Assembly: GCA_958435945.1 (NCBI GenBank)
Contig: CAUBIC010000014.1
Location: forward strand, 1-64,000
Source: an uncultured Collinsella sp.
Lineage (GTDB): Bacteria > Actinomycetota > Coriobacteriia > Coriobacteriales > Coriobacteriaceae
DNA: 64,000 nucleotides
Reading direction: 5' to 3'
A program made the position numbers and the translations under genes. This document shows positions 57,369-64,000 of this stretch, piece after piece (the stretch's first letter is position 1; every line of letters begins with the position of its first letter). The notes beneath the pieces are model-generated. The model saw only the letters and a list, made by a program, of their open reading frames with translations, did not search any database and was not told where the DNA came from.

Positions 57369-58163
57369 ATGAATACGTTCATCAGTGCGGTGCTCGTCGG
57401 CCTCGTCGGCGTGTTCTGCATGTGGGACTCCCGCCTGCTCGGTCGTCTTAACTTCGAGCAGCCTCTCGTTGGCGCTACGCTCGTCGGTCTGCTGCTGGGC
57501 GATGTGCCCACCGGCCTTGCCGTCGGTGCCGCCGTCGAGCTCGTGTCCATGGGCCTGGTGCAGGTCGGCGCCGCCGTTCCGCCCGATATGGTCCTGGGCG
57601 GCATCGTGGCCGCTGCCTTTGCGTGCCTGACCGATGCTTCCGCCGAGACCGCCATGACGATCGCCATCCCGGTCGCCGTCCTGGGTCAGCTCCTCGGCAT
57701 CGTGTTCCGTTCCATCATCGCCGCCCTCACCCATGTGGCAGATAGCGCGATCGATAACGGAAAGTTCAAGACCGCCTACCGTATGCACATCTGCGCCGGC
57801 TCCGGTCTGTACGCCATCATGTACTTCCTGCCGATCTTCCTCGCCGTCTTTGTTGGAACCGACCTGGTTCAGGCCATCGTCAACATGGTTCCCGAGTGGC
57901 TGTCCACTGGTCTTAACGTTTCGACCAAGATCATGACCGCCTACGGCTTGGCCCTGCTGCTCACCATGATGATCAAGAAGGGTATGACTCCGTTCCTGTT
58001 CATCGGTTTCCTGCTCGCCGCTTACCTCAACCTGTCCGTCATCGCGGTCGCTCTGATCGGTGTGTGCCTGGCTGTCGTCTTCATGGGCTTCAAGTTCAAC
58101 GGTTCCCATGCAGCCGCCGGTGTCGATTCCGACTACGATCCGCTCGAAGACGACGAAGACTAA
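57369..58163 (+). CDS. mannose-family PTS enzyme IIC
   Basis: A 264-residue membrane component with about seven helices. The family segment LVELVSMGLVQVGAAVPPDMVLGGIVAAAF (cited by its parts LVSMGLVQVGA and PPDMVLGGI) marks the sugar-translocating unit. GAAAGGAG lies upstream. It ends in an acidic tail (DPLEDDED) and is followed 13 bases later by IID. Confidence 0.95.
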   Translation: MNTFISAVLVGLVGVFCMWDSRLLGRLNFEQPLVGATLVGLLLGDVPTGLAVGAAVELVSMGLVQVGAAVPPDMVLGGIVAAAFACLTDASAETAMTIAIPVAVLGQLLGIVFRSIIAALTHVADSAIDNGKFKTAYRMHICAGSGLYAIMYFLPIFLAVFVGTDLVQAIVNMVPEWLSTGLNVSTKIMTAYGLALLLTMMIKKGMTPFLFIGFLLAAYLNLSVIAVALIGVCLAVVFMGFKFNGSHAAAGVDSDYDPLEDDED

Positions 58164-58176
58164 GGAGGAACACACT

Positions 58177-59010
58177 ATGGCAACCGCAACCAAGGACGTG
58201 TCCCTGAACAAGAAGGTCAGCCAGTTCTTCTGGCGCTCCTGGGCCATCCAGGCCTCTTGGAACTACGAGCGTCAGATGAACATGGGCTTCCTCTACGGCA
58301 TGGTTCCCACGCTCGATCGCCTCTATCCGGATGAGTCCGACCCCAAGCAGCTCGCTGCTAAGAAAGAGGCTTACCACCGTCACATGGCGTTCTACAACTG
58401 CACCCCGCAGACGAGCGCTTTCATTCTGGGCCTCTCCGCCTCCATGGAGGAGGAGTACGCCAAGGATCCCGAGAACTTCGATCCCGATTCGATCAACGCG
58501 GTCAAGACCTCCCTCATGGGTCCGCTTTCCGGTATCGGTGACTCCTTCTTCCAGGGCACCATCCGCGTTATCGCCTTTGGCCTGGGCGTTCAGCTGGCTC
58601 AGCAGGGCTCCATCATGGGCCCGATCCTGGCCATGCTCATCTCCATCGTCCCCTCTGTGCTGATCACTTGGTTCGCAGCCAAGATGGGCTATCAGGGCGG
58701 CCACGAGTACCTGAGCAAGCTTCAGGGCGGCGACCTCATGGAGAAGCTCATGTATGTCTGCGGCATCGTGGGTCTTATGTCCGTGGGCGGCATGATCGCT
58801 ACGCTGATTGGCGCCACCACCCCGCTGCAGTTCGCTGAGGGCACCGTCGTTATCCAGGACATCCTGGACGGCATGATGCCTCAGATGATTTCCCTTGGCC
58901 TCACCGGCCTTATGTACTGGCTCATCAAGAAGAACGTCAACACCGGTTGGCTTCTCGTGATCGCCATTGTGGGCGGCATCGCCCTCTCCGCGGCCGGCAT
59001 CCTGGCCTAG
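58177..59010 (+). CDS. mannose-family PTS enzyme IID
   Basis: A 277-residue membrane component. The hallmark segments ASWNYERQMNMGFLYGM, HMAFYNCTPQTSAFILG and MGPLSGIGDSFFQGT are intact. It forms the membrane complex with IIC. AAGGAGG lies nine bases upstream of the ATG at 58177. Confidence 0.96.
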   Translation: MATATKDVSLNKKVSQFFWRSWAIQASWNYERQMNMGFLYGMVPTLDRLYPDESDPKQLAAKKEAYHRHMAFYNCTPQTSAFILGLSASMEEEYAKDPENFDPDSINAVKTSLMGPLSGIGDSFFQGTIRVIAFGLGVQLAQQGSIMGPILAMLISIVPSVLITWFAAKMGYQGGHEYLSKLQGGDLMEKLMYVCGIVGLMSVGGMIATLIGATTPLQFAEGTVVIQDILDGMMPQMISLGLTGLMYWLIKKNVNTGWLLVIAIVGGIALSAAGILA

Positions 59011-59209
59011 TCGCGACCAAGCGTCTAACCGCTTTCCCCCGGGGGCCTGCCTGGCATCCCATACCCCAGGCAGGCTTCCATCCCTATACGTGACAATGGG
59101 ACAGTCCCTTTGTCGCATCCTTAACGGGCCGGCGACTCGGTCCAAATCACGGTAACCCTGCGAGCGCCCGGCAATGTGGTGCCGCAAAAAATCGAAAGGA
59201 ATGTGTCAG
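59011..59209. other. gap between IID and the second deglycase with two hairpins
   Basis: GCCTGCCTGG/CCAGGCAGGC (59045-59054 with 59066-59075) may be a processing or partial termination site inside the operon. GACAATGGGAC/GTCCCTTTGTC (59092-59114, one mismatch) belongs to the GGGACAG-type repeats seen elsewhere in the window. Confidence 0.55.
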
Positions 59210-60193
59210 ATGTACGAGATCGACCTTAACCTCCCTAAGCAGATCGTCGCTGACGTCCTGTCCAACCACGAGATCCACAGCGTCGCTTTCGTCGGCTGCG
59301 GTGCCTCCATGTCCGACCTTTACCCCGCCAAGTACTTCCTGGCCAACAACACGGACAAGCTGAACGTTCAGATCTTCACCGCTAACGAGTTCAACTACGA
59401 CACGCCTTCCTGGGTCAACGAGCACACCTTCGTGATCACCTGCTCTCTCGGTGGCTCCACGCCCGAGACCGTCGAGGCCAACAAGACCGCCAAGAAGCAC
59501 AACTGCCCGGTCGTCTCCCTCACCAACAAGGCTGGCTCCGCTCTGACCGTCGACGCCGACCACGTTATCGTTCACGGCTTCCACGCCAACTACGCTGCCA
59601 AGTGCGAGAAGCCCGGCTATGCCATCGCTCTTGCTCTCGAGATCCTTCAGCAGACCGAGGGCTATGACCACTACGAGGACATGATCACCGGCCTCACCAA
59701 CGTCTTCGAGCTCTGCGAGAACGCCGCTCAGCACTGCAAGAAGCTCGCCAAGAAGTTCGCCGAGGACTTCAAGGACGACAAGATGATCTACTTCATGGCT
59801 TCCGGTGCCTCCGAGAAGATGGCTTATTCTAACGCCGCCTTCCTGTTCACCGAGATGCAGTGGATCGACGCCGCCGCCTACAACACCGGCGAGTACTTCC
59901 ACGGCCCGTTCGAGGTTTCCACCGAGGGTAAGCCCTACGTCTTCCTCATGTCCGATGGCGCCACCCGTCCGATGGACGCCCGCGCCCTCACCTTCCTTGA
60001 GCGCATGGGCGCCAAGGTCGCTCTGATCGACTCCAAGGACTACGGCCTGGCCGACGCCGTGCCCGCGAGCGTCGTCACCTACTTCAACCCGCTGCTACAC
60101 CTCGCCGTTATGCGCGAGTACGGCAACCAGATCGCCGAGGCCCGTCAGCACCCGCTGACCATGCGTCGCTACATGTGGAAGCTTTCCTACTAA
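59210..60193 (+). CDS. SIS-domain protein, FrlB/GfrE-F-type deglycase (copy 2)
   Basis: A 327-residue double-SIS protein: FVGCGASMSDLYPAKYF, TCSLGGSTPETVEA and GEYFHGPFEV, ending MRRYMWKLSY. It lies directly after the PTS genes, so it is the likely enzyme acting on the phosphorylated product of this PTS, probably a fructose- or glucose-amine conjugate. The start at 59210 is preferred: AAAGGA is nine bases away, whereas it abuts the ATG at 59201. Codon bias is the strongest in the locus. The deglycase assignment rests on family and context; the amino acid released is inferred. Confidence 0.87.
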   Translation: MYEIDLNLPKQIVADVLSNHEIHSVAFVGCGASMSDLYPAKYFLANNTDKLNVQIFTANEFNYDTPSWVNEHTFVITCSLGGSTPETVEANKTAKKHNCPVVSLTNKAGSALTVDADHVIVHGFHANYAAKCEKPGYAIALALEILQQTEGYDHYEDMITGLTNVFELCENAAQHCKKLAKKFAEDFKDDKMIYFMASGASEKMAYSNAAFLFTEMQWIDAAAYNTGEYFHGPFEVSTEGKPYVFLMSDGATRPMDARALTFLERMGAKVALIDSKDYGLADAVPASVVTYFNPLLHLAVMREYGNQIAEARQHPLTMRRYMWKLSY

Positions 60194-60304
60194 TCACAAG
60201 TAAGTAGACCTTACGGGTTGATTGAGAGGGGATGGGGTTTGCGCCCCGTCCCCTTTTTGCTCTGGGGAGAGCGTGTCTGTCGCGTCGCAAAGCCCCAGAT
60301 AAAA

Positions 60305-60337
60305 CCTACCAAAATAAACCTGTCCCTTTTTGGCAGG
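60305..60337 (+). repeat. CCTACCAAAA hairpin repeat, copy 1
   Basis: CCTACCAAAA (60305-60314) pairs with TTTTGGCAGG (60328-60337, one G-T pair). It lies immediately before the ribosome site of the HAD gene. Related copies are at 62438-62471 and 52801-52826. Confidence 0.7.
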
Positions 60338-60352
60338 TGGGAGGAGATGCGT

Positions 60353-60982
60353 ATGATCAAGGCAGTGCTGTTTGACATGGACGGCGTGCTGGTCGATACC
60401 GAGTGGTTCTACAACCGCCGCCGCGTGGCGTTTATGGAAGAGAAGGGGTTCCACTTTGATGAGATTCCCGATCTTTCGGGGTCTAACGAGCCTGCCATTT
60501 GGGAGGCGCTGGTGCCCGACGATGTTGAGCTGCGCGAGCGTCTGCGCGTGGAGTACAAGCAGGTCTACAGCCCGGTCCACCCCGTTCCGTATGCTGAGCT
60601 GCTCAACGAGCAGACGGAGCCGGTGATGCGTGAGCTGCACGAGCGCGGCGTGAAGTGCGCCATCGCAAGCTCGTCCTATCGCGAGCTCATTGACGAGCTG
60701 GTGGAGATTGTCGGTATCGCCGACGTGCTGAACTACACCATCAGCGGTCACGAGTGCAGCGCGTTTAAGCCCGACCCCGAGATCTACCTGCGTGCCATGG
60801 AGGCGCTGGGGGTGGAGCCTGCCGAGTGCCTGGTTATCGAGGACTCGCCTTTGGGCATCGAGGCCGGCAAACGCTCCGGCGCCCGCGTCCTGGCACTGCG
60901 TCCGCACGAGGGCGTCAACCTCGATCAATCGCGAGCCGATGCCGTTATCGATAATCTGACCGACATTTTGGCCGCTCTGTAG
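60353..60982 (+). CDS. HAD-superfamily hydrolase, beta-phosphoglucomutase-like
   Basis: A 209-residue phosphatase or mutase. Motifs are FDMDGVLVDTEW (motif I nucleophile Asp), AIASSSYRELI (motif II), KPDPEIYLRAM (motif III) and VIEDSPLGIEA (motif IV), with a helical cap after motif I. Likely substrates are sugar phosphates. GGAGGAG gives best spacing to the ATG at 60353. The preceding hairpin repeat overlaps the translation start region. It may serve the neighbouring sugar-amine pathway but could be independent. Confidence 0.9.
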   Translation: MIKAVLFDMDGVLVDTEWFYNRRRVAFMEEKGFHFDEIPDLSGSNEPAIWEALVPDDVELRERLRVEYKQVYSPVHPVPYAELLNEQTEPVMRELHERGVKCAIASSSYRELIDELVEIVGIADVLNYTISGHECSAFKPDPEIYLRAMEALGVEPAECLVIEDSPLGIEAGKRSGARVLALRPHEGVNLDQSRADAVIDNLTDILAAL

Positions 60983-61336
60983 CGTCGATTCACCGCAAGA
61001 AGCACGGGTTCAAACGTTTTTTGCGGTGGACTGGCTCAATTCGGTTTCGATTTTGATCTGTTTGGCTTCGATTCGGGCTAAGTGAGTAGACTTTTTGGCG
61101 CAGGCCGAGCACAAAACATATCTTCCTTTGTAAAACCGCAGGTCACAGAGGTGGCTATTTTTGGGTGTGCTCGGCAGATCGTAAGAAGTCTACTCACTTG
61201 GATTTTGCTCTTTGGTCGTGGGGTTGCTGGTCCCGTTTTGGTCGTCGAGAGAGGGCGAATTAAAGCGCCTCCTCTCGCTCCATGCTACAATCGCGAGCAT
61301 GCCCCACAACTATATCTGCCTTCGAAGGGAGCCTAC
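60983..61336. other. 354-base gap before the YitT gene
   Basis: It contains CACCGCAA/TTGCGGTG arms (60991-60998, 61021-61028) related to the TTGCGGTG repeats, then a larger nested inverted repeat at 61080-61199. No gene is seen before the GTG at 61337. Confidence 0.6.
61080..61199. repeat. nested inverted repeat upstream of yitT-like gene
   Basis: Outer 14-base arms AAGTGAGTAGACTT (61080-61093) and their complement (61186-61199) enclose inner arms GCCGAGCACA (61104-61113) and TGTGCTCGGC (61166-61175), all perfect, with internal loops of about ten bases. Confidence 0.82.
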
Positions 61337-62344
61337 GTGGCGAACGCCATCGATCAGCTCACGGACCGAGTGCTCGTGCTCGGCCGCCTCACCATCGTCC
61401 GCCGCGCCATTACTGCCGTGGCGGTCACCATTTCCGCCGTTCTTCAGACATTTCTGATCCAGGCGTTCATTCAGCCCGCCGACCTGCTTCCGAGCGGTCT
61501 TACCGGCGTTGCGGTCCTGCTCGATCGCGTTACCTCGCTGGGCGGCGTTCACATCGACATCTCGCTCGGTATGCTCGCGCTCAACATCCCTGTGGCGCTC
61601 CTATGCTGGAGCGGCATTAGCAAGCGCTTCGTCATCTTCTCGATGATGCAGGTCGTGCTCTCGTCGCTGTTCCTCAACATCTTTCACTTTTCCCCGTTTT
61701 TGGGCGACAAGATCATGCTCATCATTTTTGGCGGCGTGGTCTCGGGTCTGGGCGCTGCCATTGCGCTAAAGTCCGGCGCATCCACCGGCGGCACCGACTT
61801 TATCGCGCTGTGGGTCTCCAACCACACGGGCAAGACCATATGGGGCGTCATCTTTGGTTTCAACTGCTTTATCCTGGCGATCTTTGGCTTTATGTTTGGC
61901 TGGGACAAGGCGGCGTACTCCATCGTGTTCCAGTTTATTTCGACCAAGACCATCGACAGTTTCTATCGTCGCTACGACCGCGTGACGCTGCAGATCACGA
62001 CGCGCAAGGCAGATGAGGTCATGACCGCCTATGTTGACCATTTTCAGCACGGCATTAGCTGCGCCGAGGTCATCGGCGGATACAGCCGCGAAAAGATGTA
62101 CCTGCTGCATGCCGTTGTCTCGACCTACGAGAGTCAGGACATTATCAAGCTGGTGTGCGACATTGATCCCGGCGCCGTGATCAATGTGTTCCACACGCTC
62201 AACTTTGTGGGCGGCTGGTGGGGCGGTCATGTCGACGAGCCCATGCCCACGGCCGTGCCCGATCCCGACAAGCCCGCGCGCATGGCCAGCAGGCAGGCGC
62301 ACCTCTGCGAGCAGGACAGCCTGCAGCAGGATGACGGGAAGTAG
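61337..62344 (+). CDS. YitT-family membrane protein (DUF2179)
   Basis: A 335-residue protein with about six membrane helices (LPSGLTGVAVLLDRV, GGVVSGLGAAIALKSGASTGGTDF) and a C-terminal cytosolic DUF2179 domain (VTLQITTRKADEV, DPGAVINVFHT). Function is unknown; relatives occur widely in Firmicutes and Coriobacteriia. GTG at 61337, with AAGGGAG seven bases upstream, is chosen. The frame is open to 61082 but that part lies in the nested inverted repeat. Confidence 0.88.
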   Translation: MANAIDQLTDRVLVLGRLTIVRRAITAVAVTISAVLQTFLIQAFIQPADLLPSGLTGVAVLLDRVTSLGGVHIDISLGMLALNIPVALLCWSGISKRFVIFSMMQVVLSSLFLNIFHFSPFLGDKIMLIIFGGVVSGLGAAIALKSGASTGGTDFIALWVSNHTGKTIWGVIFGFNCFILAIFGFMFGWDKAAYSIVFQFISTKTIDSFYRRYDRVTLQITTRKADEVMTAYVDHFQHGISCAEVIGGYSREKMYLLHAVVSTYESQDIIKLVCDIDPGAVINVFHTLNFVGGWWGGHVDEPMPTAVPDPDKPARMASRQAHLCEQDSLQQDDGK

Positions 62345-62383
62345 GGTTTTGGCATTTTGCCGGCCAAGCGTAGTCCATCCGAA

Positions 62384-62426
62384 TGAGCCCCTCGAAAGCC
62401 TCGTTGCTTTCGAGGGGCTCTCGTTT
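62384..62426 (+). terminator. terminator of the YitT gene
   Basis: A 15-base perfect stem (62384-62398 with 62405-62419) followed by TCGTTTG. Confidence 0.8.
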
Positions 62427-62437
62427 GCCCAGGTAAA

Positions 62438-62471
62438 ACCTACCAAAATGAAGCTGTCGCTTTTTGGTAGG
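62438..62471 (+). repeat. CCTACCAAAA hairpin repeat, copy 2
   Basis: CCTACCAAAA (62438-62447) pairs perfectly with TTTTGGTAGG (62462-62471). It resembles 60305-60337 in both arms and loop. Confidence 0.7.
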
Positions 62472-62514
62472 GAGGGTGTATCGTTTTATCAATATGAGGT
62501 AACATGAAACTAGA

Positions 62515-62521
62515 CGTTATA
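62515..62521 (+). promoter_or_regulatory. candidate operator of the second GntR gene
   Basis: CGTTATA followed by TACGTATTA in an AT-rich stretch 43 bases before the GntR start; the heptamer matches those before the DMT gene and the PTS operon. Confidence 0.4.
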
Positions 62522-62563
62522 TACGTATTAGTTATTTCGATATTTCGATAAGAGTGATTAGAT

Positions 62564-63283
62564 ATGCCTGCGCCCAAAAATGCACCGCTTTACCAGCAGA
62601 TTTACGACGAAATCAAGGATGCGATCGAGAAAGGTGTTTATGCACCCAAGGAGCGTATTCCGTCCGAGCTTGAGCTAGCCGAGCAGTACGACGTGAGCCG
62701 CATTACGGTGCGCCGCGCCGTCGAGGAGCTGTGCTCCGATGGCTACCTGGTTAAGCAGCAGGGCCGTGGCACCTTTGTCTCCACGCCGCACATCAATCGC
62801 CAGTTTCACGCCTCGACATTGCAGACGTTTACCGCGCTGTGTGCCGGCAATGGCATGAAGGCCGGTGCGCACGTGATCGATCGCCAGATTGTGCCGGCGC
62901 GCCAAAACGAGATGGAGTTCTTTGGCCTGCAGAAGGATGCGCTGCTGCTGCATATCAAGCGCGTGCGTACGGCCGACGGCGAGCCCATCTTTGAGGAGAA
63001 CATCTTTGTGCCGTTTGATGCCTACCGCGAGCTGTTGACGGCCGATCTTGAGGACAAGTCGATTTTTGCCGAGGTCGAGCGTGTTGGCGGAATCCCGATT
63101 GTCTCGGTTGGCTACCGCACGGTCGAGGCCGTTCGTGCCAATACCGAGCAGGCGGCCGAGTTGGGCATTGCTCCGCACGATCCGCTGCTCAACCTGCGTG
63201 CCAGCTTTACCGGTCCTGATGACGAGCCGGTTTTGATGGGTAAGCAGTACTACGTGGGATCGCGCTACGTTATGGTCATGTAA
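62564..63283 (+). CDS. GntR/HutC-family regulator with UTRA domain (second)
   Basis: A 239-residue repressor with a winged helix (LPSELELAEQYDVSRITVRRAVEEL, written here as IPSELELAEQYDVS then RITVRRAVEEL) and a UTRA domain (LLLHIKRVRT, GYRTVEAV, YYVGSRYVMV). It probably senses a phosphorylated sugar-amine and controls the PTS/deglycase genes upstream through the CGTTATA sites. There is no strong ribosome site; AAGAGTG lies upstream. Structured element copy B begins one base after its stop. Confidence 0.93.
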   Translation: MPAPKNAPLYQQIYDEIKDAIEKGVYAPKERIPSELELAEQYDVSRITVRRAVEELCSDGYLVKQQGRGTFVSTPHINRQFHASTLQTFTALCAGNGMKAGAHVIDRQIVPARQNEMEFFGLQKDALLLHIKRVRTADGEPIFEENIFVPFDAYRELLTADLEDKSIFAEVERVGGIPIVSVGYRTVEAVRANTEQAAELGIAPHDPLLNLRASFTGPDDEPVLMGKQYYVGSRYVMVM

Positions 63284-63428
63284 GTTACGCGGTTTTACCA
63301 AACCGCGTAACGGCTCGACGCTGCAAACGCCCCTAAGCGGCAATCTGACGTTCAATCGTCGGTCGCGTACCAAAGTACGCTTCCCTCCTCTTTCACGTCA
63401 CCTTGCTCGCTTAGGGGCGTTTTCGCTG
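63284..63428 (+). repeat. structured intergenic element, copy B
   Basis: The first hairpin (63284-63311) is identical to copy A. The long hairpin has a 15-bp outer helix (63325-63339 with 63408-63422), a second helix TGACGT/ACGTCA (63346-63351 with 63395-63400) and an apical stem GCGTAC/GTACGC (loop CAAA). Linker GCAATC and CCTTGCT and the TTTTCGCTG end are conserved with copy A. Confidence 0.88.
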
Positions 63429-63604
63429 ACTTATGCTCAACCAGCGACGTTTGCGCGCTTGTCAAGAGATTAGCCGTTGGGAAAGTGTCCAAAAATCCCA
63501 CGCTCGTTCCTTTTGGATTGCGTTGCCCGTGGCCGACAGCCGTGCGGCACCGGTCCGCGTGGCGGCGTATAATCGGCGGCAGATGACTTGGACGTTAGGA
63601 AACC
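63429..63604. other. recQ upstream region
   Basis: No gene and no strong dyad is seen. AGGAAACC lies directly before the recQ ATG. Confidence 0.4.
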
Positions 63605-64000
63605 ATGACCGATAGCATGCAGCAGATGGCGCTCGACACGCTCGGCGCCTATTTTGGCTACACCTCGTTTCGCCCGGGACAGGACCGCATGGTCGATGCG
63701 ATCCTTGCCGGTCGCGATGCGCTGGGTGTTATGCCCACGGGTGCCGGCAAGTCCATTTGCTACCAGGTGCCCGCGCTCATGCTGCCCGGCATCACCTTTG
63801 TGGTGAGTCCGCTGCTGTCGCTTATGGAGGACCAGACCCGTGCGTTGCTCGCGGCGGGTGCGCGACCCAGCTATCTCAACTCCAGCCTTACTCCGGCCCA
63901 GCAAAACACCGTGCTCAAGCGGGCGCGCGAGGGCCGCTACCAGCTTATGTACGTGGCGCCCGAGCGCTTGCTCGAGCCGCGTTTTTTGGCCTTTGCGCAG
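63605..64000 (+). CDS. recQ: RecQ ATP-dependent DNA helicase (5' part, cut by window edge)
   Basis: The first 132 residues of a superfamily 2 helicase that unwinds DNA 3' to 5' in recombination repair. Visible are FGYTSFRPGQDRMVDAIL (motif 0), GVMPTGAGKSICYQVPAL (Walker A), VSPLLSLMEDQ (motif Ia) and YVAPERLLEPRFL. The DEAH box and the C-terminal domains lie beyond the right edge. The reading frame is open to position 64000. Confidence 0.95.
   Translation, partial: MTDSMQQMALDTLGAYFGYTSFRPGQDRMVDAILAGRDALGVMPTGAGKSICYQVPALMLPGITFVVSPLLSLMEDQTRALLAAGARPSYLNSSLTPAQQNTVLKRAREGRYQLMYVAPERLLEPRFLAFAQ

Noticed and set aside
61082..61336. N-terminal extension of the YitT gene
   Set aside because: The extra 85 codons lie over the nested inverted repeat and are not membrane-protein-like; GTG at 61337 has a clear ribosome site.
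52823..63283. Sugar-amine locus as a recently acquired island
   Set aside because: GC content and codon bias look like the flanks, and no integrase, tRNA attachment site or transposase is seen.

Overview
The window looks like chromosomal DNA of a GC-rich, anaerobic, gut-type actinobacterium of the class Coriobacteriia, most likely Collinsella or a close relative. This is inference from gene content: an actinobacterial FHA/PP2C/RodA/PbpA/PknB cell-wall signalling cluster, a one-chain pyruvate:ferredoxin oxidoreductase, rubrerythrin, mannose-family PTS genes and LytTR two-component systems. I see no phage, insertion sequence, rRNA operon or CRISPR array. The one tRNA is tRNA-Asp(GTC).

Layout. 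(1) 195-10354, minus strand: a tightly packed six-gene operon in the order membrane Ser/Thr kinase, fhaA, fhaB, pstP, a fused rodA-pbpA gene and pknB with four PASTA repeats, closed by a strong terminator at 98-142. (2) 10496-15593: a membrane protein, dnaX, a small membrane-anchored protein, then ybaB and recR. (3) 15843-19531: a second signalling module made of a secreted Ser/Gly-linker protein, a membrane protein kinase and an FHA protein. (4) 20014-29591: nifJ, carbamate kinase, a C39-like secreted peptidase, an amino-acid permease and a metal-dependent amidohydrolase. (5) 29703-37870: two paralogous LytS/LytT-type pairs flanking a phospholipase-like protein, an MFS transporter and a glycosyltransferase. 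(6) 37965-50118: phosphodiesterase, tRNA-Asp, an Rrf2 regulator, an unusual MutY-like glycosylase, rubrerythrin, rmuC, an ABC exporter, nth and mfd. (7) 50199-52801: PAP2 phosphatase, threonine aldolase and a GNAT acetyltransferase. (8) 52823-63283: a sugar-amine locus with two GntR/UTRA regulators, two FrlB/GfrE-type SIS deglycases, a mannose-family PTS (fused IIAB, IIC, IID), a DMT transporter, a HAD phosphatase and a YitT protein. This most resembles fructoselysine/glucoselysine (Amadori product) utilisation. The start of recQ runs off the right edge.

The most striking unexplained signal is the intergenic DNA. Two copies of a structured element, at 54745-54890 and 63284-63428, keep the same architecture while two of their helices change sequence by paired compensatory substitutions. 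Three other gaps hold perfect 27-38 bp inverted repeats around a hairpin-like apex. Several shorter palindromic families also recur: arms of the TTGCGGTGRAATAG type, CCTACCAAAA hairpins, GTTGYGCAAC palindromes ahead of genes, and CGTTATA motifs in the sugar-amine locus.
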